Positions 60,701-64,000 of a DNA stretch of 64,000 bases are shown one piece after another. Each line of letters opens with the position of its first letter. Position 1 is the first letter of the stretch. Location: assembly GCA_033065855.1 (NCBI GenBank), contig JAVXUO010002325.1, positions 62,001 through 126,000 on the forward strand. The letters run 5' to 3'. Position numbers and translations under genes: made by a program. The stretch comes from Escallonia rubra (lineage: Eukaryota > Streptophyta > Magnoliopsida > Escalloniales > Escalloniaceae). The notes under the pieces were generated by a model. That model saw only the letters and a program-made list of their open reading frames with translations, searched no databases and was not told the origin of the DNA.

Positions 60701-63700
60701 GGATTTTCATGTCTGTGGTGAACTTTTGGCCCCCCATTAACCACTGAAATCCTTGGCAAACAGCTTTACTTTGCACCTTTGCTCCATTAGCCACGGCTAC
60801 CGAGAGAGGAACGATAGGCAATAGCTGGCACCCCAATCTAGCAGCTGATTTAGGGTCCATGAAGTTGTCAGTAGATCCTGTATCTACCAAAATTGAGAAG
60901 GGCTTTTTGTCAACCCAGCCTTTGACCCTGAGGGTGGTATGTGTAGTGTTACCAGCTAAGGCCTGGACACTTATCTCTGTGATATCTTCCGTCTCAACTT
61001 CTGTCATAGCTGGCTCATCCACTTCTTCTTCCCAATTTTCACTCTCAGGTTGCTGGTCCGAAATCAACATTGCAATGGTTTTCTTAGGGCACACCTTTTG
61101 ATGCCCTGGTGTAAATTTGGCATCACACCAAAAGCATAAACCCTGCTCCCTTTTCAACTGTTGTTCATCAAAGGTCAAATGCTTTATGGGTTGGTTGGGT
61201 TTCCAAGGTGGAGTCGGAGGTGTAGGTAAAATTCCCTTATGATATTGGCTGGTTTGAGAAAATCTGGGGTTAGTAGCAAGCTGTTTGGTTTGGAAGGGTA
61301 CATTAGTGACCGGAGAGGCTAGCGATTTTGGGTTAAAGGATGGAATAATTCTGGGTTGGTTAGGTGAGGTGTGGAAGGAAGATGAGTTGGAAGGTTTTGG
61401 TTGTCTAAACAGATTGTGTATGGCAATTTCTTCTTTTCGAGCAATATGAATGGCCTTAGATAGGGTGGTCACTTCGAACTGCTCGACCCTGCTCCGAATT
61501 TCTGGTTTCAAGCCTCCCACAAAACTCTTGACAAAATATCCTTCGTCAAGGATATCAAATTCATCCACTACCTGAGCTCTCAGCTCTTCAAAGTAATTAT
61601 AGTACTCTCCTACAGATGCAACTTGCTTCAGCTGATTAAACTCACCTATGACACTGTCCCTGGATAGGTTCGAAAACCTTGCATAAAGGTCCTCCACAAA
61701 TTGCTTCCAACGGACCGTCCCCAGGGGTTTTATATAGGTGGAATACCAGTACTCCACTTGTTCATCGAAATGAACCGAAGCGTAAGCCACCATAAAATCC
61801 TCGTGGATGGGACAGAAATCGAAATACTGTTCGCACTTACGAACCCAACCTCTTGGGTTTTCCCCATTAAAACGAGGAAAGTTCAACTTAGGAGTTTTCA
61901 TGGATGCAGTACCTGTGGTGGTCGTTTGCAGTTGTGTTGAAGGTCTGCCCAACTGGTTATGCGAGGGGCTGCCAAACTGAGGATGTCCTGGCTGTGGTCC
62001 TCGACTTGTTCCTCCTCCATCTCCATTTGGTTTAGTTACTAGCAGCGCTTCAAGCTTGGTATTGATTTGGGCCACCGTCGACATTAGATCCAGCTTCAGA
62101 TCAGAATAATTCTTCTGTATGTCTCCCAGAGTCGCATCTAGAGACCCAAAACGGAGATCGTATGTCTCAAGTCTCTGCTCCCAACCTTCGGCGGAACTGA
62201 ACAAATTCGTCTCAACTTGAGATGACTTCAATGATCGAGGCATAGTTTTCCAGGATCGCAATTAGCTCTGAGATACCAATTGTAGTGAATCTCTCGAGTC
62301 ACTACGGAATTTCAGTAATTCAACAGCGATTGGTAAGGAAAGATTGACAGATTAGGGAAGAAGAAACAAGAGAAGACGAGAGAAGGAGGAAGAGATTCTA
62401 TTCCATGATTTCTTGATTGCATTCTCTCTCTACACAGCTCTGTTTTAAACAACAGTAACAAACAGAATTTAAACAAACTTCCGCAATCCCAGGGAGGGAA
62501 TAACGGATTATCCACAGTGCAAATCTTACCGCTAAGATAACTACACCTGGCTTACCTAACACATCAGCTAAAGACTATGACATGGCATAGCCACTCTGTT
62601 TATTTAAAATACTTAAACCAACAACGACGTTTACGGTTCAGCTCCTCCTCCCGGCACCTGTGTACCATCTCTCTGTGGAAGCTTGATTCTAATCTTCAAT
62701 GGCGCACGACCAGGCATGACAGATACGAACATGCAGTGATATATTTGTATTTGACTTTTTTCATGGGCATTAGGGGACTTTGGAAAATTTCACCTGATTA
62801 TAGGGGTTTGTAAGCCTATAAAGAGGACTGATTTCTGCTACTTGAAACGAGCCCAAAAGAGCCTCCAAGCCGTAAAATTTTGCTAGTTTGCAAGAGGCTT
62901 CTTCTGCTCTACTTTCCGCTCTCCTACTCTTCGTCTTCTTTGAGTCCGTATCTGTGGTTTATTGTCTCTCCTCCCATTCATCCTAATTCAAAACTTCTTT
63001 TCCCTTGCAGGGTACTGTCATCTCCTTTTCATTCCTCATTGTGCATCAGAAACGTCTATTCTCCTTCCTTCTTTTCTCCAACTACCTTCAAACTCTAAAC
63101 GAGAAGACCACGTCTTCACACGCATGAAAAGCAATCAAGTACTTTTAAAATCTTGTTAATTATACTGAAGAAATAAACACACTGTCAATAAGTCTGACAT
63201 ATGGTGTCCAGTGAAGCGATTTTTTTGTAAGCAATCATTTAAGTGAACGTCCAATGAAGCGTTGCCCTAGACAGAAAACACACTTGTTTCAAAGACTTGC
63301 AGCCCAAAAACCAGCTATAATCCTTTTGTCGATTCATGCTGTGGCTGTGTAAGTTGGGGTTGTCGCGGTCCTTTCTAGGACTTTTGACAATCATAACGTC
63401 CTGAAGAAAATTGACATCCACTATGAAGTCTACTTGAAAAAGCCATTGACAACTGCACATACCAAAAAAAGAGAAGGGAAAAAAGAGCTTGTTTCAAAGA
63501 TGTGCAACCAACATATCGGCAACACTATCACGATCTAACAGATTCCTAAGCAAATTCGACTTAGCGGGCACACTGACACGAAAATAATAGTTTCACCAAT
63601 CACTGATCCCATAGATTCTCTTACGAAACTTTTAGTGCTTGATTCTTGTTCAATAAATTTATTTCCAAATTCAACAATAAAACCTTACTTCCAATTGAGT

Positions 63701-64000
63701 GCAACCGCTGAGTAATTCCTCTAGATCAGAGACATCAATAGACCGCCCTCTTTTGTCAGCCACTGAAGCCAAACACAGAGACCTGAAGACAAGTAAAAGT
63801 ACGCATTGCTAATACCAACATCCCTTAATGTACAATCAATTTCACAGATCCGGAATCATACAAACACAGAATCACAACAACATTACCAGCGCCCGAAAGT
63901 AGTTCAAGCTGTCAAAGCATATCCACACAAAAACTTTATGCTGGGGTAAAGTTCGGTGGAAATGACAAACCTTAGGTGTTTGCATCGCCCGCCGACCTCG
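54705..64000 (-). CDS. FBL10: F-box/LRR protein, FBL10 type (5' end beyond window)
   Basis: Three exons are visible: 63971-64000 (cut by the window edge, ends GGRCKHLR), 63689-63782 (encoding [20 protein letters not shown] and then LSGCTQLE) and 54705-56153 (482 codons plus stop). Frames join as AG|G and then phase 0. The last exon opens with [20 protein letters not shown] and runs into [17 protein letters not shown], both matching Arabidopsis FBL10 (At2g17020) as I remember it. Leucine-rich repeats of the AMN1/F-box type follow ([63 protein letters not shown]). The tail is acidic ([12 protein letters not shown]). The F-box itself should lie in the missing 5' exons. Such proteins recruit substrates to SCF ubiquitin ligases; the substrate is unknown. 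The intron 56154-63688 contains a full retrotransposon in the same orientation. Confidence 0.9.
57142..57582 (-). repeat. 3' LTR of the chromovirus
   Basis: 441 bp, left on the plus strand but 3' in element orientation. It starts TGTAGTGAATCTCTCG and ends CCAGGCATGACA on the plus strand. Preceded by target site copy GATAC. The last 91 bp also encode the end of the gag-pol frame. Confidence 0.95.
57492..62243 (-). CDS. Single gag-pol polyprotein of the chromovirus
   Basis: One frame of about 1,583 codons from the ATG at 62243. The order is that of Ty3/gypsy elements. Gag region with [13 protein letters not shown] (about 110-300). Non-canonical zinc knuckle [16 protein letters not shown] (about 370-385). 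Aspartic protease with VDTGSTDNF (about 452). Reverse transcriptase with FFDDILVYS (about 794). RNase H with [13 protein letters not shown]. Integrase with a zinc-binding HHCC region ([10 protein letters not shown] to CDTCQR, about 1130-1180) and catalytic region MDFVEGLP to [12 protein letters not shown]. Chromodomain-like segment [17 protein letters not shown] (about 1514). No stop or frameshift interrupts it. The frame continues through the polypurine tract and terminates inside the 3' LTR, so about 30 C-terminal residues are LTR-encoded. There is no separate gag stop. Confidence 0.93.
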   Translation of the reverse strand: MPRSLKSSQVETNLFSSAEGWEQRLETYDLRFGSLDATLGDIQKNYSDLKLDLMSTVAQINTKLEALLVTKPNGDGGGTSRGPQPGHPQFGSPSHNQLGRPSTQLQTTTTGTASMKTPKLNFPRFNGENPRGWVRKCEQYFDFCPIHEDFMVAYASVHFDEQVEYWYSTYIKPLGTVRWKQFVEDLYARFSNLSRDSVIGEFNQLKQVASVGEYYNYFEELRAQVVDEFDILDEGYFVKSFVGGLKPEIRSRVEQFEVTTLSKAIHIARKEEIAIHNLFRQPKPSNSSSFHTSPNQPRIIPSFNPKSLASPVTNVPFQTKQLATNPRFSQTSQYHKGILPTPPTPPWKPNQPIKHLTFDEQQLKREQGLCFWCDAKFTPGHQKVCPKKTIAMLISDQQPESENWEEEVDEPAMTEVETEDITEISVQALAGNTTHTTLRVKGWVDKKPFSILVDTGSTDNFMDPKSAARLGCQLLPIVPLSVAVANGAKVQSKAVCQGFQWLMGGQKFTTDMKILPLGGCDCVLGMQWLKTLGNVNFNFDKHTIGFKYQGQEVELSGNEVVGATVKLISCKAMTKLLQSNVGSLFGQIFAVTADHDPSSGQLNTEIQALLTEYTDVFQEPIQLPPHRQFDHRILLHEGAKPVNIRPYRVSYIQKSEIDKIINELLATGMIQPSTSSFASPVLLVKKKDGTWRLCVDYRELNKSTLKDRYPIPIIDELLDELHGSSIYSKLDLRSGYHQIRMVDEDINKTAFRTHSGHYEFTVMPFGLTNAPATFQNLMNNVFKPYLRKFVLVFFDDILVYSPDLASHVVHLKLVLQVLRDHQLYAKMSKCSFAQNHIEYLGHIVSSQGVAADQTKILAMLQWPIPRNIKELRGFLGLTGYYRKFVANYGTISKPLTNLLKKDAFEWTPAADQSFSYLKQTMTTTPVLALPNFALPFEVETDACNTGVGAVLMQNGRPLAYYSKALGTKNAGLSTYEKELLAIVQAIQKWSSYLSHQAFVLRTDHCSLKYLLGQRVTSLLQQKFLSKLMGYEFQIKYKKGAENCVADALSRLPELQGSPMCAALSTVVPIWMQEIQSSMEHDEEAQQHLRELVLDPMATSYYSCHEGVLKYKGKIYIGNSNQLREQIVAELHGGKSGGHSGVKATFQRVALLFYWPKMLHLIHQWISQCDTCQRNKTESLHKPGLLQPLPIPAQQWSHITMDFVEGLPTSGGKRVIFVVVDRLSKYAHFIALSHPYTAETVAQVFLDQVVKLHGVPDSIVSDRDKVFLSHFWQKLFGLLGITLSMSTAYHPETDGQTERVNRCLENYLRCMTGARPKQWLKWLSLAELWYNTNFHQSLQATPFEALYGYKPKPLVCPSLEQSAIPSLDHYLQERQLLLQHLKTNLQEAQNRMKQYADSHRTERQFAVGDQVYLRLQPYRQTSLAIRKNLKLAPRFYGPYEVLERIGTVAYRLKLPREAAVHPVFHVSLLKKRLGVTITPSTTLPAISTEGKFLMDPIVVMGNRLIQRNNLPVNQVLVKWSNLEDGEETWEDWDALKERFPNFNPWGQGSTQGEGNVMPGRAPLKIRIKLPQRDGTQVPGGGAEP
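57583..57595 (-). promoter_or_regulatory. Polypurine tract of the chromovirus
   Basis: On the minus strand AAGGGGAAGGGAA directly abuts the TG of the 3' LTR. This is the expected position and composition for the plus-strand DNA primer. It is also coding (part of Gln-Gly-Glu-Gly-Asn in gag-pol). Confidence 0.85.
62265..62278 (-). promoter_or_regulatory. Primer-binding site, tRNA-iMet-like with 2-nt insertion
   Basis: Two bases after the 5' LTR, the minus strand reads TGGTATCTCAGAGC. The initiator-Met complement used by most plant gypsy elements is TGGTATCAGAGC, so two bases (TC) are extra in the middle. It may still prime with a bulge, or another tRNA may be used. Confidence 0.7.
62281..62721 (-). 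repeat. 5' LTR of the chromovirus
   Basis: 441 bp and, read side by side, without visible difference from the other LTR. It is 5' in element orientation and followed on the plus strand by target site copy GATAC. It should carry the element's promoter. Confidence 0.95.
62727..63688. other. FBL10 intron sequence upstream of the retrotransposon
   Basis: AT-rich and pyrimidine-rich intron sequence (TCTTCT runs at about 62900-63080). It contains no exon that matches FBL10 and no other recognised gene. Together with 56154-57136 it represents the intron before insertion, about 1.95 kb. Confidence 0.6.

Larger units (their letters stand above)
57142..62721 (-). mobile_element. Complete Ty3/gypsy chromovirus-type LTR retrotransposon (Reina-like)
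   Basis: A 5,580-bp element on the minus strand, inserted in an FBL10 intron. LTRs of 441 bp (57142-57582 and 62281-62721) begin TG and end CA and appear identical by eye. They are flanked by a perfect 5-bp target duplication GATAC at 57137-57141 and 62722-62726. A primer-binding-like site, a polypurine tract and one uninterrupted gag-pol frame are present. A C-terminal chromodomain-like segment and small size suggest the Reina branch of the chromoviruses; the clade is inferred, not tested. Intact structure with matching LTRs implies very recent insertion. Confidence 0.95.

Noticed and set aside
60840..60900. Missing or altered protease or reverse transcriptase motif as a sign of a dead element
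   Set aside because: The protease DTGST and the FFDD form of the polymerase motif are normal for plant chromoviruses; the element looks intact.

Overview
This is nuclear DNA of a flowering plant, almost certainly a eudicot. The genes are rich in GT-AG introns, the proteins most closely resemble Arabidopsis families I recognise, introns and spacers are AT-rich, and plant-type transposable elements are common. I cannot name the species. No prokaryotic, viral or CRISPR feature is visible.

Layout, left to right. 1-1569 is spacer with an odd inverted/direct repeat at its left end. 1570-2319 (-) encodes a TLC-domain membrane protein. 3463-9540 (-) encodes a WD40 protein of the DCAF8 type in five exons; its last intron carries a GAT/GAC-like microsatellite and an array of foldback units. 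11241-12886 (+) encodes a PPR-SMR protein like At2g17033. 14973-29165 (-) is a complete 15-exon ATR checkpoint kinase gene; my joins keep one open frame of 2,720 codons. 30288-34931 (-) is a five-exon MscS-like channel (MSL6/8/10 group, 912 codons). 37576-45432 (-) is a 16-exon ACT-domain protein kinase of the STY8/STY17/STY46 type (565 codons). 45433-54704 is gene-poor: transposon remnants, a possible chloroplast trnD fragment, and a diverged tandem duplication of about 2 kb. 54705-64000 (-) is the 3' part of an F-box/LRR gene of the FBL10 (At2g17020) type. It is split by a 7.5-kb intron that holds a complete, very young Ty3/gypsy chromovirus (57142-62721) with apparently identical 441-bp LTRs and a perfect GATAC target duplication.

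The genes are independently transcribed and do not form a pathway. ATR (DNA-damage signalling), DCAF8-like (CUL4 substrate receptor) and FBL10 (SCF substrate receptor) share a loose theme of nuclear signalling and protein turnover, but their proximity is probably historical. From memory, homologues of the MSL, FBL10 and PPR-SMR genes are near neighbours on Arabidopsis chromosome 2 (around At2g17010 to At2g17033), which suggests a conserved block into which ATR and the STY kinase are interleaved.

The least explained structures are the foldback family whose units begin and end in a near-perfect palindrome (4558-5130 and about 50774-51140, the latter with an apparent empty site in the paralogous duplicate), the perfect hairpins at 50491-50525 and 54624-54654, and the gag-pol frame of the chromovirus, which runs through its polypurine tract into the LTR. 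All coordinates and joins were made by eye from splice consensus, frame continuity and remembered family sequences; no database search was run.
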